Source of the DNA: Adiantum capillus-veneris
Lineage: Eukaryota; Streptophyta; Polypodiopsida; Polypodiales; Pteridaceae
Assembly: GCA_014529385.2 (NCBI GenBank)
Contig: CM043949.1
Span: 145,904,350 to 145,968,349 of the forward strand
Length of the DNA stretch: 64,000 nucleotides
Reading direction: 5' to 3'
Of this stretch, positions 22,797 to 40,800 are shown piece after piece (the first letter of the stretch is position 1; every line of letters begins with the position of its first letter). Both the position numbers and the translations under genes were made by a program. The notes below the pieces were generated by a model. That model had not been told where the DNA came from and ran no database searches. It saw nothing but the letters and a program-made list of their open reading frames with translations.

Positions 22797-23432
22797 TCAT
22801 GCAACATATCGGCAAAGGAGACATGCCTCATCTCTCTGCATGGGTGCGTACTCACGAAGATTGTGCCGTCTCGCACATGACGTACTCACATGAATCGTGC
22901 CAACACTAGCACCTCTCGCTGTGACTAGCTGTCCATGATGCAATCTAAAACTGTGCTCATCCAGCACTACCTGGCATCCGCTGTCTTGTAACTGCCTCAC
23001 AGAGATCAAACTCTGCGTCAAACCTAGCACATGGCGTACATCCCGCAACACGTATGATGCACCACTCGACAACGATAGTCTTACATCTCCTGCACCAACT
23101 ATGTCACGCCTTGAACCATTAGCTAGACACACACATCCAAGCATACCACTAGCATATGTTCTAAACCACTCACGACTCGGTATGACATGAAATCTAGCAC
23201 GCACATCTAGTATCCAATGCAAAGGTAATGTGTCGTCCAAAAACGACATAAGAAAGTCAAGAGTAAACATGGAAGCAAAGGCAACATCTCCGTCATGCGT
23301 AGCCACATACGCTACATCTGCTCCCACATCATCCAAAGTGATTGCATCTCTCCAATGCTGTCTCCTTCGTTGTCTCATCCGTCGAAAACAATGCCTACGT
23401 ACATGCCTTGTATGACCACAATACCGACACAC
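22797..23432 (-). pseudogene. Copia zinc knuckle plus protease-like domain
   Basis: It opens with a CX2CX4HX4C knuckle (CRYCGHTRHVRRHC), the RNA-binding part of Copia gag. It then has LHWILDVRARFHVIP, where the aspartic protease motif D-[ST]-G should be. D-V-R in place of D-S-G removes the active site. The flanking fold (MLGCVCLANGSRRDIVGAGD, SLISVRQLQDSG) is otherwise typical of the Copia protease and pre-integrase region. The frame stays open to 22797. Confidence 0.8.
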
Positions 23433-23483
23433 AACATCTCTATGTCTCTGAGATCGTCTTTGACTGTAGGCATCTCTCTAGAC

Positions 23484-23828
23484 TCATTTGTGCCAAAAAG
23501 CATTGAACAATCTTTGCCATAACTCTCTAGCTATACATGCATCCAAACCAATGCGATAAACAGACTCACCAAGGTGTAACATGATCGTCCAACGCACAAG
23601 CTCATCCAAGTCCTCCCACTCATCGTCAGTCATAGACTCCGGCCTAGCATCCATGCCCTGTAGTGGAAACACTTGGCCCAACTGAGTCAATGCAGCATGC
23701 ATACCTGCTTTCCACTGCTCAAAGTTTGAACCATCAAAATTTGTATAGAAAAGCAAAAATCCTAACAATGATGTACATGCCAAATCCATGGCAATAACTT
23801 GTGACAAGACCAAGCACAAGTCGATCAA
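23484..23828 (-). pseudogene. gag: Copia gag N-terminal segment
   Basis: Reads FDGSNFEQWKAGMHAALTQL and SVYRIGLDACIARELWQRLF. This is the pattern of Copia gag (the 'G.NF..WK..M...L' opening and 'A..LW..L' helix of UBN2-type gag). A stop separates it from the zinc-knuckle frame that follows, and the usual linker of gag is reduced. Related to 46940-47356. Confidence 0.7.
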
Positions 23829-24780
23829 CTGACAATAGCCAAAGCCTAGCTAACTCATACACCAAGTACTGTCAGAATACAACATAAGCTGTCTAAGAGA
23901 AGTATCAACAAATATGGCGATCAATGTAACGAAAAAAAATGAGTAAAACCGCTCAAATGATGCCAAAACACCCTCTCTAATCCAAGAGCACTATGTGATA
24001 ATCGATGAAACTAGCATCAACAATCTCCCTCCTGAAGAGATTACCACATGTACGTCAAATGATGTAATCCGGTGAGCAAGCACTCTCACAATGCGATGCC
24101 AAAACACTATGGCAAAGCTAAATGCAATCAAAACACGATTGCAAACCATGCGCATAAACAAATGAACTCGCAAGAAAATCCGGTAGAGATTTGGCAGTAT
24201 TTGGCTATCAAACCATAATAACCATACTTGCCATAAACATGCTCAAAACCATGAGCAAATCATGCGCAAAATCTGCACTCAAGCATACATGAGCTGCCCA
24301 AAGTCTCAACTCCTTGAGCATCAAACCACATAACGCATACATTGTATCCTTTCACTTGTGAGCAAACTTGCAGCCATTACCACTCTCACATCCGAGAGCA
24401 AACCATGTGTGGAATCCTCGACACACAATAAACAGCCGCTGCTGCAAAAAATTAAGAGGTCAAAATCAGCCCAAATGGATATCACCATTGCGTTCGGAAC
24501 ATGCCAAAACCCCATGTTACATCCTAACCTTGCATAAATCGCATTCTGTATGCAAAAAACATTGTTTTGGAGCCCGAAAAATGACCTACGAAAATGAAAA
24601 TCTGTATTCTTCCTGCAAGTATGGCTACAAAAAAGCATACACACTTGCAATACATCCTTCTCTCAAGCTTAGGAATGTCCCTCAACCTTCTGTGAGCACA
24701 GATCTGGTGATTGCTCACCGATCTCAAGCTTCCACCGAAAGCTCACTTCTCTATAGCACTCCATCTGTCGCGAAGCCAAA
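23829..24780 (-). other. Untranslated leader of the Copia element
   Basis: No gene. Parts are similar to the leader of the second element (for example the GGCATGTTCCGAACGCAATGG region near 24480-24520 against 46211-46231). This fits a conserved packaging or translation-control region and supports common descent. Confidence 0.5.
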
Positions 24781-24792
24781 GCTCTGATACCA
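24781..24792 (-). promoter_or_regulatory. Primer-binding site, initiator-Met tRNA
   Basis: The minus strand reads TGGTATCAGAGC two bases after the LTR end, the standard plant Copia primer-binding site. Confidence 0.9.
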
Positions 24793-24794
24793 GT

Positions 24795-25150
<356 letters not shown>

Positions 25151-25155
25151 TTTAG

Positions 25156-25740
25156 TATGCAGTTTCTAAACACCTAAGAGCAAGACCGTGCATGCGCGAG
25201 ATCACCTTCTTGCCTTCATCATCCAAGATGATGCCATCGCTGAAGTCGACGGAGTAAGGCAAGCCCTCTCGCCTGTGACGCGTGAACCTGGGTGTCCTAG
25301 CAGGGGTCTCTAGCAGCATGTTGATGGGGGGTATGGACGTCAGGTGTCTCCACTAGAGTCCGGGCCACGAAGCAAGGAGTGTCGACTCGGGTGACTCTCG
25401 GAGTAGTAGGTAGTGGTGTGTAGCCAGGAAGGGTTGATAGCCGCACAGAACCTAGCATAGATGGTGATGATGTGGCTGGTGTGGGGGTGGGCAAAGAAGA
25501 GAAAGGTAAAGAGCCTCGTCGAACACAAGGCGGTGTTGAGGTATCACTGGCGGCATCCCCACAACAATCGCCGCCGCCACCACTAGGGAGTCGGTGCCTA
25601 GACGAGTGTGAAGATCGTCTCATCGACACTGAAGCTTTGGAGCGCGCTGAATGCTCTGAAACAGAGGGAGACGCTAAAGGAGTAGAATGACCTAAGGGTG
25701 CTCTAGAGCAATGACGATCCTTGTACCACTACCTATGTTG
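25156..25740 (-). pseudogene. CACTA gene 3' segment, Pro/Ser-rich
   Basis: On the minus strand a frame opens at 25629 with a Ser/Pro/Thr-rich stretch. Nearer 25156 another open stretch reads GLPYSVDFSDGIILDDEGKK, which looks like real protein sequence. It sits downstream of the TNP2-like transposase in the same orientation, so it is probably its last exon or a second CACTA gene (TnpA-like). I cannot identify the domain. The Copia element has inserted next to it. Confidence 0.35.
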
Positions 25741-25835
25741 AGGTGACAAAGAAGAAAGAAACTCATCATCATCCATATCTGCATTAAACACACAAACATT
25801 TGATCTTAATATTGCATGGAAAAGAAAACATGGAC

Positions 25836-25871
<36 letters not shown>

Positions 25872-25960
25872 CATAAAGGGCGAGGGATTTCTGTGTAGAG
25901 AGATTCCTGTGAAGTTTTTGTGAATTTGTCTCCCGTGTGCATTCTATGTATCTTGTAAAA

Positions 25961-26223
25961 GTACTGCGCTCCGAGTGTGATGGAGACTGAGGCTGCAATT
26001 GCGAAGGAGGTGATTCGTCTCTACTCATAGATGCTGCTCACCCCTCCACTAGATTTAGTTGATCGGGTGAAAGAGATGCTAAGAAGTATTAGTAGTGCTT
26101 CTTAGCGTCTCTTTCATCCAATCAACTAGATCTAGTGGAGGGGCGAGCAGCATCTATGTGCATAGACAGATCACCTCCTTCGCGATTACAGCCTTAGTCT
26201 CCATCGCACCCGGAGCACAGTGC
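25961..26223. repeat. 263-bp fold-back, 126-bp arms
   Basis: 25961-26086 pairs with 26098-26223 at high but imperfect complementarity around an 11-bp loop. A transcript from either strand would make one long hairpin. It lies next to the 3' end of the CACTA transposase remnant. A truncated relative is at 507-661. Confidence 0.85.
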
Positions 26224-26412
26224 TCATTGGCATATCAGACTTTCACGACACGCCGAAGAGTGTCCCTGCTTGTGAGAACATACCTGGAGCATATGTACCT
26301 GGAGTGGACGCAATGACGATTAAACACAATTTAAATTTCTCAAGTATAGCCACATGAATACAATATATATTATGAAACGGAGAAAAATTGTTCAAATACA
26401 ATGTTTATGGCT

Positions 26413-29400
26413 TTACGAGGTCTCTCTCTCATCCTCGCATAGCTCAACATAACTCCCTATATCTATATAGAGCTCTCCGTTTAGGCAAATGTCCTTTGTT
26501 TTATTTTGTAGATCCTCTGCATGCACCCCATAGAGAATAGCAGCTTGATGCTCGTCTGGCACCACCTCAGCGGCTTTTGACTGAGCATCTTCTCCAATCT
26601 CCTCCATTGATGCCGCTGTGATTTGCACATGGTAGCCCTCATACGTCCGTGCACTACGAGGGGCTACCTCTATGATGTGCCACCAATTTGATGCAGACTT
26701 TGTAGGATGAAATATCACCTGCCAGAGCCACCTCTGAGGTCGGTCCATTTTTTAGTTGAATCCACTTCAAGGAAACCAGACTCTCCTCTCTACGCACGAT
26801 AGCGTTGCGACCCTCCATGTTTATCTTGAACCATTGCACATCAAACAAGTCAACAAAAAATCCTCTATAATCGATCCTCAAAATCTCTTGAAGCGTGGCA
26901 AAGTAAATGATTTCCACCACCACAGGATCTACATCAGAGGACCATTGTCGACTAGACTGTTCAAATTTTGCCATGATTCCACAATCTTCAGTAAAACACT
27001 TTTTTTCGATCCGTTCCACCCTAAAATGTCGACCTTTACACCATGCTGATGTGTATGACTTATACTACAACCAAGAAAGATTATGAGTGGCTGTTCAAAC
27101 ATCTAGAAAGTCACTAGTCGTACATTGCAAACTTACCTTGGTCGCCCAATTCCAAGAGTACTCCCACTCCTCCTTGGTCACTTCTTCACCGCACTATTGT
27201 GCGCTATTCAATTGTTTGTGCAACCATCTTAAGGTCATGAATGTTGGTAGGCTCTCCAGACCCACCGGATAATGTATCAGTGGTCGTCTTTCCCGTCTCC
27301 ACTCGTTCTGTGCCCTTTGTCACTCTTGCTTTGCATCCTCGTATTGTGAAATCCACTTTTACATCACTGGCTTGTGAAGCATGCAAAATCAATTGATTTT
27401 AGCCTCTAGATCTTCCGTCATCTTCTTCTCAACACCGAGATTGTACATGACAATCCCAGATATGCGCTCATCATCTATGGTTCTCCATAGCGTGTCGCGG
27501 GCTTTATCAAATCCATCTAGCCACTCTCCAATGTAAACTAGGGACTCTGATACCAGCCAACCTTTTGCCATGCTACCCTTTGGAGGTGCCTTCTGACGCA
27601 CATATCCCTTAAGTGTTTTCATGGAACATTCTAAAAAGAACATCCATCTGGAATGTATTGTGCCAGCTATTTCCACCTAATCAACTATGTGAACAAGAAG
27701 GTGCACCTGAATGGTTAGCATGGTAGTAGGAAAGTGTTTCTCAAACATGCACACAACCTCCGCAGCATTTAGTTTGGCAAATGGGATGGAGTCTACATTG
27801 ATCTCCTTTTGTGAGATCCATTGCACCAACTTTGCAAGTTTGTAGATTGTGCTACGGACTCTAGGCAACAAGCATCCCTCAATGGCCACCAGTAAAATAA
27901 ACTGCAAAATACGTATAGCAATGATATTAAAGTCCACACACAAATTTGTTACACAATTTTCACTATGATATATTCCACTTCAAACATACCTAACACATTT
28001 TATGCCATTCGTGTGACTTCAAACCAGTAAGCTTTCCTTCTCTAGTGAAACTCGTTTGGAGCAAGTGCATTACGCCAGTTGAGGTCCGCACAGATCGAAT
28101 GGTCTCTGTTACTTTGCGTTCTTGGGCTCCTGTGAAAATCCACGGCACTTTAGGGAGTTTTATCGATCCATCAGATGTTGTCTGCAGCCCTGTCTACAGC
28201 CAATATTGCTCCATGCAATCCACATTTCTACCGTCAACCTTGGCTCCCATAGCAAATTATCCACCTAAGGTCAAATGGTCCCATAGCAAATTATCCACAT
28301 TCTTGAATATGTGCATTGGATCTAACAAGTGATTGATCATGAGTCGGGGCCAATATGGTAACTCGTACATTAGAGAGAGTCTCTTCATCCTTGGGGACAA
28401 ACCATCATCACATGTCTCCTTCTGCTCTAATCATGCTTGTGTAGATATCCTCGGTGGCTCTCTTTCCAAAAAGCCATTGCATAACACATGATTCTCTAGA
28501 AGATACGCTTGATGACCTTCGTAGATTTGCTTCTTCAATGAGAACGCACGACGTGCATTCAGTCTAGGTCCATGTGTGACACATGCTCTGTATCCGCTTG
28601 TTTGAAGCCCTGCATGTTTACACATGACAATAGATAAGCTTGAGAAAAACCAAGATTTACAGTGTTTGAATTTGAGTGTAAATCACCTGAGCATTCTGTT
28701 AGTCCGGGATAGTCATGCATGGTCCACACTAGAATGCCTCTGATCAAAGCATTTCGTTGACCTGTGTGTCAGATCATATCCACCAGTTCTATGCCAACCC
28801 ACAATTGTTGTAGATCTTCCAAAAGTGGATAAAGATACACATACATATTCTTTACTTTATACCGCCCCGTCACAATCAAGCTTGGCCACAGGTGCCCCTT
28901 CTTGGTAGTCAACCACGGGGAATTTTGTAGTTGACGATGAAAAACGGGCCATACACTGTAAGATGTTGATCTTTGACCAAATGGATTTGCGCCATCCATA
29001 GCCAAGCCTAGGTGCAGATTTTGAGCTTCCCTGGCAAAATCCATCCATGTTTTGTCTATATGTTTCCAGGCTGCACAATCTGCAAGAATCTATAGCACAC
29101 CATCCGAAGATTTATTCTCCTCATGCCATGATGCTAAGGCGGTTATGGACTTATATTTGAAGAAATGCTTGATGCACGGAAGCAAAGGAAAATGTCACAA
29201 AACTTTTGTGGAATTTTTGTTCTGTGGAGATCTACTCAATATCTCTCGGAACCACATTTGGACACTTCTCCATGTCTATGTATTTCCCTCAAAAAAGAAT
29301 GCAGTCATTAGGACAAGCGTGAATTGAATTGTAATCCATCCCCAAGTTTTGCAAGATCTTTCTTGCTTCCTCTCTTGAATCTGGAATCACATTATCAGCA

Positions 29401-29790
29401 CGCAGTATGTGCTCTTTGAGCAATCTACACAGCAAAAAAAATGCGGTACACTTGTGTAAGTAATCGATTAGATCATTATACATTTAAAGTTTTTTATTTA
29501 AGTAAACACATTATAATAGATCACTTGAAAAGCGTTGTGACACTAGTGTCACTCCATCCAAACTTTGCCTGCATGTTGAGAAGAACCAGGAGCGCCTTCA
29601 ATCTAGACACACGTGCTCCATCATACAATGGCGTAACGGCTTCACTTTTCATATCATCATAATAAGCCTTTCTGAATCCATGATCGTCTCGTTCATTCCA
29701 TCGATCTCGGGCTCAAACATTGCCTCGTTGGGCATGTGGTCTGCATGGTCATCCTCCGAGTTGTCAGACGCTACATCTTGTGGCCTCATC
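26413..29790 (-). pseudogene. CACTA TNP2-like transposase
   Basis: Minus-strand segments in TNP2 order. An acidic N-terminus (DNSEDDHADHMPNEAMFEPE, about 29650-29790) comes first, then a region near 29523-29640 (LYDGARVSRLKALL) and ILQNLGMDYNSIHACPNDC (29289-29483). Next come LGLAMDGANPFGQRSTSYS and NMYVYLYPLLEDLQQLW (28769-29044, Transposase_21 core), ILVWTMHDYPGLTECSG (28559-28747), QIYEGHQAYLLENHVLCNGF (28431-28625) and a DUF4218-like part (TMLTIQVHLLVHIVD, CSMKTLKGYVRQ; 27389-27943). The DUF4216-like end is at 26413-27019. Frames change repeatedly: introns account for some shifts, but a missing segment near 26725 and internal stops indicate decay. Confidence 0.8.
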
Positions 29791-30115
29791 TATGCTGCTT
29801 GACCAAAGCGCATGCGAGCACGTCTATTGGGCTGCAAGATTTTTGTCTGTTGGCCAGAGTCAAAGTCTGACGAGTTATAATTGGCAACAACTCGATCTAT
29901 AATAGATGAATCGAACTCGCCAAATTTACGAGCGTGCTGCAAAGAAACGAGTCTTTTCTGTTGCACAGCATGCTTGCATTGATTACAAGTACATAAGATC
30001 CTTGTTTAGAGATAGGTGTTTCGGTTGGACGGCCCCACATCCTCGTCACTACTCATATGAAGGTAAAAACCTTATAACTTGGACATAAATTTAATCTTCT
30101 ATTGTCATCCTTCGT

Positions 30116-30201
<86 letters not shown>

Positions 30202-31248
30202 TTCACACTGTAAACTACCTCACATTCTCTAGTCATGTTCAATCCCCGCACACCTTGGTCTAGAGGTGCACGGAGATCCGAACCACCGGGTTATACTCTC
30301 GTCTCTATTGGTCAATGCCTATATTTGTGGGTACGAGAAATCTACACACCCACGTCTACATGATAGTGCATGTAGTGGACAAAACCCTTTGCCTCTTCTC
30401 TAGCTGTAGCAATTCACAGCATCTTAACATCTCTTCACAGCAGATATTTGTTCGAGGGATTACTTAGCACATTACATGTTGGCCTCCAATCTGAGTATCA
30501 TGCGGTTGAAAGCTTTCCAACTTAAGGTCGCATCCATAGAGAGGAGAGAGAGGGATCACCGTTCGTCTAACTCTAGTTTTTTTACCGTAATCTTGAAGGT
30601 AGACTCTAATATAAAAAATCAATCCAAAATCTAATCTTAAATCTAACCTAATTGAACATGTGGTGATTTGCGGCTAATTGAATATGGTTAGTGTGTGAGT
30701 TAATAGGTGTCAGATGCTGATGGGAATATACATATTGTTGTGTAACTAGTGTTTGCTCTTTTGACAAAGCGCGCCTTCATTGACATGCACTAAAATCTAA
30801 CCTAAATCTAATATAATCTTAAATCAAACATAAATTTAGATATAATCTAATCTTAAACTCAAAATAAACCTAAATCTAATCTAATCCTAAATCTAACATA
30901 AACCTAAACGAAATCTAACTTAAATCTAAATTTAATCTAGTTAATCTTAAATCTTGTCTTAATCCTAAATCTAAATTTAATCTAATATTAAACTCAACAT
31001 AAACCTAGATCTAATCCAATCTTCAATCCTAAACCTAAATGTAATCTAACTTAAATTTAGCATAGCTAGCTAATCTTAAATCTTGCCCTAATTTTAAATC
31101 TAACCTAATCGTAATCTAACATAAATCTAAATCTAACTTAATTTTAAACTCAACATAAACATAAATCTAAATGTACTCTAACCTAATCTAATTTAAATAT
31201 TAACCTAATCTCTCTCTCTTTGTTTTCTCCCCTTACCTCTCTCTTTCG

Positions 31249-31306
<58 letters not shown>

Positions 31307-31429
31307 GGGGGGGGGGGGGTGGGAAGAAAGAGAGAGAGAGAGAGGGAGAGTGCGGGTTACCTCTTTCGCTTGAGCGCCGAAAACTCAGATCTGAGATCTG
31401 AGTTTCTAGCACTCTCGGTTTATTTTTTA
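29791..31429. other. CACTA 5' non-coding region with simple repeats
   Basis: No gene recognised. It holds (CT)n at 30121-30198, a degenerate CTAAAT/CTAATC-rich tract at 30600-31205, and (CT)n at 31253-31304 followed by 15 G and a GA run (31305-31345). As the CACTA gene runs leftward, this is its promoter side. Confidence 0.6.
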
Positions 31430-31546
31430 CCCATGATGGCGTCGCTATGAGCGTCACTATGCAACAAATAGAATAGTGACGCTGTGGATTTTCACTTTTG
31501 AACGTCGCACTGCGAGCGTCGCTAATGTGAAGTACCTGTTGTAGTG
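31430..31546. repeat. CACTA right subterminal and terminal repeat
   Basis: GCGTCGCTATGAGCGTCAC, AATAGTGACGCT, GAACGTCGCACTGCGAGCG and similar words lead into the terminal ACCTGTTGTAGTG. These are the same GCGACG-type motifs as at 12466-12740. Confidence 0.75.
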
Positions 31547-36252
<4,706 letters not shown>

Positions 36253-37512
36253 GACATCATACACATATGATGTCCTAGAGCCGAGATCTGAGGTCAAAAG
36301 ATACATATGAGTGCACCCTTATGATCTACAGTATTTAGGAAGCATATAGTCTAAATCTCATCGAATTTAAAGCATTTTTGGACTTGCAAAGGCCATAAGA
36401 GGCATCTAGGAAAGTGAGTGCTTGAATTGACCATGTCTAGCACAAAAAGTGGTCAAATTCAATTTTGAAAGTTGTTGTGACTTGTTAGAGTAGTGAGTGA
36501 CCTCTGGAGTGAGTTTCACTTCAAACTAACCAGTTAGACATCATACGCGTATGATATATAAAAATAACTTTTAGGGGCCAAAATTGACATTTGAGCTTAC
36601 CAAGGTGTTTAGCACCACAAAACAAGCTTACATACCAAATTGCATCCAATTTTGAGCACATAGACATCATACGTGTATGATGTCTCAAGGCAAGATTTAA
36701 AGGTCCAAGTGCACTTTTGACCACATAGGAGGTTTGAGACATGATGATTCAATCCTATTTGCAAAATTTCATCTCATTTGGACACATACCTTTGAATTTA
36801 AAGAGATTTTTGCAAATACAAGAAGGTAAAGGTAAAAAAGTAGTGACTTTAAGCAATTTTGACATCCAAAATTTGATGTGATCACATAATCTTGTTCTAT
36901 GCATTTAGGAGTACCTTGGGTAGAAGTAGAAGTGAAATTCATACACATATGATGTCTTAGGGGCCAAACCTGGGTTAAATGAGACATTTGAGTATACCCT
37001 AGTGTCCTAGAGCACAAAAGAAGCCCCTGGAGAAAATTTAATTGCATTTGGAGCACATTTGGGCTAAAAGGTTCCAAAAGATAGAAATTGGGCAACATAC
37101 AAGCTTGTATTATAACTTGCACAAAAGTTGTTCAATTTGAATTTTGGAAGATTTTGAGAGTTGCTTAAGTGATAAAGAGTCATTGGGACAAAAGACACTT
37201 CATTTTGCCACAAAAGACATCATACATGTATGATGTCTCAAGTGCAAAATTAGAGGTGAAAACTCACATTTGAGCTCACAAAAGTGTTTACCATCATAAA
37301 ATAAGCCTAGAGACCATGTTTCATTCAATTTGGATCATTTTTGGCTTAGTTAACCTTCTGGAAAGTTGCAAGCAACCTAACAAAAAAAGGAGTGATAGAC
37401 CTGTACAAAAGTGTCAGCAAATTGAGACTTGGAGTGGTTAGAGTACATCAAGGAGAGTCTACATTTAAACTTTCTAGAGCAATTCTGAGCCAGTAGACAT
37501 CATACATGTATA
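36253..37512. repeat. Repeated near-palindrome GACATCATAC...GTATGATGTC
   Basis: Occurrences start at 36253, 36537, 36663, 36939 (right two-thirds), 37216 (perfect, with central ATGT sharing) and 37496 (left part). The flanking text is repeated at lower similarity with a period of about 680-690 bp (for example ACCTTGGGTAGAA at 36211 and 36913), with two to three palindromes per unit. The array ends 300 bp before a gag remnant. Nothing coding is seen. Confidence 0.8.
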
Positions 37513-37805
37513 AAGCCTTCAGGCACAGATTGACTATTTGGCCATAACTTGAGCTATCGATATCAGCTCCAGGGTAGCTCTACAAGATTTAGTGTCAACC
37601 ATGAACAACAATTAAAGACCCTTCAAGTTATTCATGTTGGTCAATGTCCAAAAAAATGTTGTTTAAGGCCTCAAAATTCATCCGAAAGTAAGGGGTGTTG
37701 ACAACTGACAATTTGGGAGAACTGTGAGAAAATGGTCGTGGTTTTGGACAGTTTCAACTTTTCCCTAACCAAAGCACTTGAACACATTGGTATAAGCCTT
37801 CTTAC

Positions 37806-40800
37806 ATGAAGCTAGATTTGTCAAGCCCAGAGATCATGTCTTGTTTAGATTCAAGCTCAGCTTACACAAGCTTCGGGATCCCATCGATAGAGGAGCATCC
37901 GCCCATAATGGATCTTCCAAACTTGCAGTTGATAACGACCAATCTTGTTAAGAGAGTTTGGATAAAAGATCATGAGAGTGAAGAACTGTATAGAAACATT
38001 GACGACAATGACTTCAACCTTTATAGGTGCTCAGAGCCATACCAAGAAGAGCTGGTGGATTACAAGCTCTTATATGTCTATACATATGGAGTCAATAGTC
38101 AATGGAAATCTGTAGTTGTTCACAAGGATGGCAAGAATACAGATCTATAGAAAGCATAAACCCTCGGAATGCATTAGAAATAGGTGGATATTTGGTCAAT
38201 GAAGGACCACAAATACATCCAGCAAACATGAGAATTCCTACAAGAATTTCGAAAAGGGACCACCTGGATTCCCTTCTAGAGCAATAACGAGAGATGAAGT
38301 GATCACAGAGATGGCATACATACCTTCTCAAGGAACAATCTCCAACAAAACAATTAATCCCTTCGCAAAAGAACCTAGCCATACTAGAAGGCCAAAAGCG
38401 AGAGAAGGATTAGGAGAGCCTAGTATGAATAGACTTGTAGACAATCGACGAGTTAGACCATCCCAAGTTCAAAAATGGGTAAACAAGAAATTAATACTCC
38501 AGAAATAAAGATACAAGAGATCACGTAGCGGATTTCAAAAGAGTAATTAGAGTAGAGGAAGTTTTGGATTTTGCAACACAGTTTGCGGGATTCAAACTAA
38601 CTTTGGAATATGGCGCGACTACATGGTTTGAGTCAGTGAAAAGACGGGATTTTGAGACTCTAAACGAGTTTTTGAAAGAATTCATTGAAGAATTCTCCCA
38701 AAAAGGCATATCTCACAATATTGTCTCTCAAATCCACAGATTCAAACAGAAATAGGGTGAATCAGTACGCAAAGCTATATTATGACTCAAGAGATATGTC
38801 AAGTTCTGTTCGAGAGAGGACGCGGACATATTGATGCAAATCTTTATCCAGAGAATGAGACATATGGGTCTTTAGAAGGATTTGCATATGATAAGGAGCT
38901 TGATGCTAAATGAATTGATCAATGAAGCTCTTTATTTGGTGGAAAATTGTGAGGAATACAACGAAAACAATTTTAAGAGTCAAGAGGATGACACATACTC
39001 TGAGCAAAGTGATTCACAGATGAGTGGGTCCATTGCAAAATCAAAGACACCTATCGATCAAGAGAAATTTATCAATGAAATGGTCAAGAGGTTAACTCCT
39101 CTTTTAAAGTTTGATCCGAGGGAGCCTAAGTGGTGTAAAATTGAGAGAAAATGGACTAACCATACATGAGAAGAGTGTTACTATAGCATGGAATATGATT
39201 GGGAGAGGTGTGTACAACCTATTCAGAAGCACCTCCTCCACCTAGATACAGTATGGAAAATGCACCAGGTTCAGTAGGAGTTTCAAGGCCACAACTTGTC
39301 TTAAGACAACAACATCCACTGCTAGGTGCTAGAATCCTTGTAGACATGAGATACACTCAGATGATGGAAGCATCTAAACAAGCACTAGTACCAACTCCAA
39401 TGTATTATAGCAACCAAAGTGGGTATTTCCATTCAAAGAGACAAAAGATGAGAGAGAGAGACATGGAGTGGTGAAGACGGTAAAACCTCCACCTCCAGCA
39501 TTTTGACCTGAAGAAACAAGGTATAAGATGGACAAAAGGACAGTTCGATTCATTGGGAATAGAGTCTTAGCTAGTTCAAAGCCTACTTATAGCCTAGAGG
39601 AAATGCAAGAAGAAGATCCTCAACCAAAGATAGATTGTCACAAAACCTGTGACAACTACTTGATCAAACAATGTCCTTAGACAGAGATCACACAATTAAA
39701 TGCCTTTTTTCTTGAATGTGGCATCATTTACCTGATCCCCGACTATCCAAAAAACCCAAACCAAGTCATAAAGATCACAATGAATGTCTGAAGAATTGTT
39801 TAGCTACCCAATAGCTCGGAAAACATACCAATTCAAGTAATTACGAGAGTGCAAGCTCAAAAGAAAGCTGATGAGAACCTAGAGACAAAGAAAACAAAAA
39901 CTAAAGCGAGTCCAAAGACAGGTGAACCAAAGACCAACACACCTATTCAAAAAAACAAGACCAAACAAAATAGTTGGAAAGCTAGAAAGGCTAGGACAAA
40001 AGCACATAGGGAACGAGAGTAAAAATCCATAGCTGAGGAGCTTACCCAAGCTAAAGAGAAAATAAGACAACACGAGGAAAGGGTTGCACCTTCTCTTGCG
40101 CAGACGTATCAACCTCTAGAAGAACCATCCAGAAATAAAAAACCAAGAAGTGCAAGTTCGATAGGATTAGTCTTGATATAAAAAGTCAATGAGCCATGCC
40201 CTCCTAAAAGCCTATGAAACTTGGCTCAAACCAACCAAACCCAAGAGCAGAATGGATGGCATATCCATATGGAAAACAAGAAAAGCACATCCTTGAAATG
40301 TGCAAGAAAATGATTGAATTAGCCGAAGCTTTACTAGAACCACCAGTTGAAAAACCTGAGGAGGTGATCCTTGTCCCACCTACACTAGTAATCCCATTGA
40401 ATGAAGAGCAAAAAGAGACAGATTCCAGTCACGAGCACGGACCAAAGCTGAAGGACCTAACATTAGAACCAAGGATAGTGTTGAATACCACGGATAACTC
40501 TTTCGAGGGATTTCACATAGCTATACATGAGAGTTACAAAGAAATAGAAGGTCTTGACAAATTGTGGAAACAAGTCAAAGAATCCAATGAAGCAAGTGAG
40601 CTAAGCAGAAAAGTAAACCAGACGGGTGATGGAAGAGGAGTGTCTCTTTCACCAATAGAGGAATTTGAGGCTAGATCTCAAATGACTCTAGAAGTGCAAT
40701 CATATTGGAGAGACAAAGGATATGTACAGTCTATGGACAGTCGACCCCATTCGCTAAGCACACTACCATCCTATATGGAAGAGCACGAGGCCAAGTCAGA

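Noticed and set aside
30600-31205. Interstitial telomere repeat
   Set aside because: I found no tandem CCCTAAA; the words vary too much and lie within a CACTA element.
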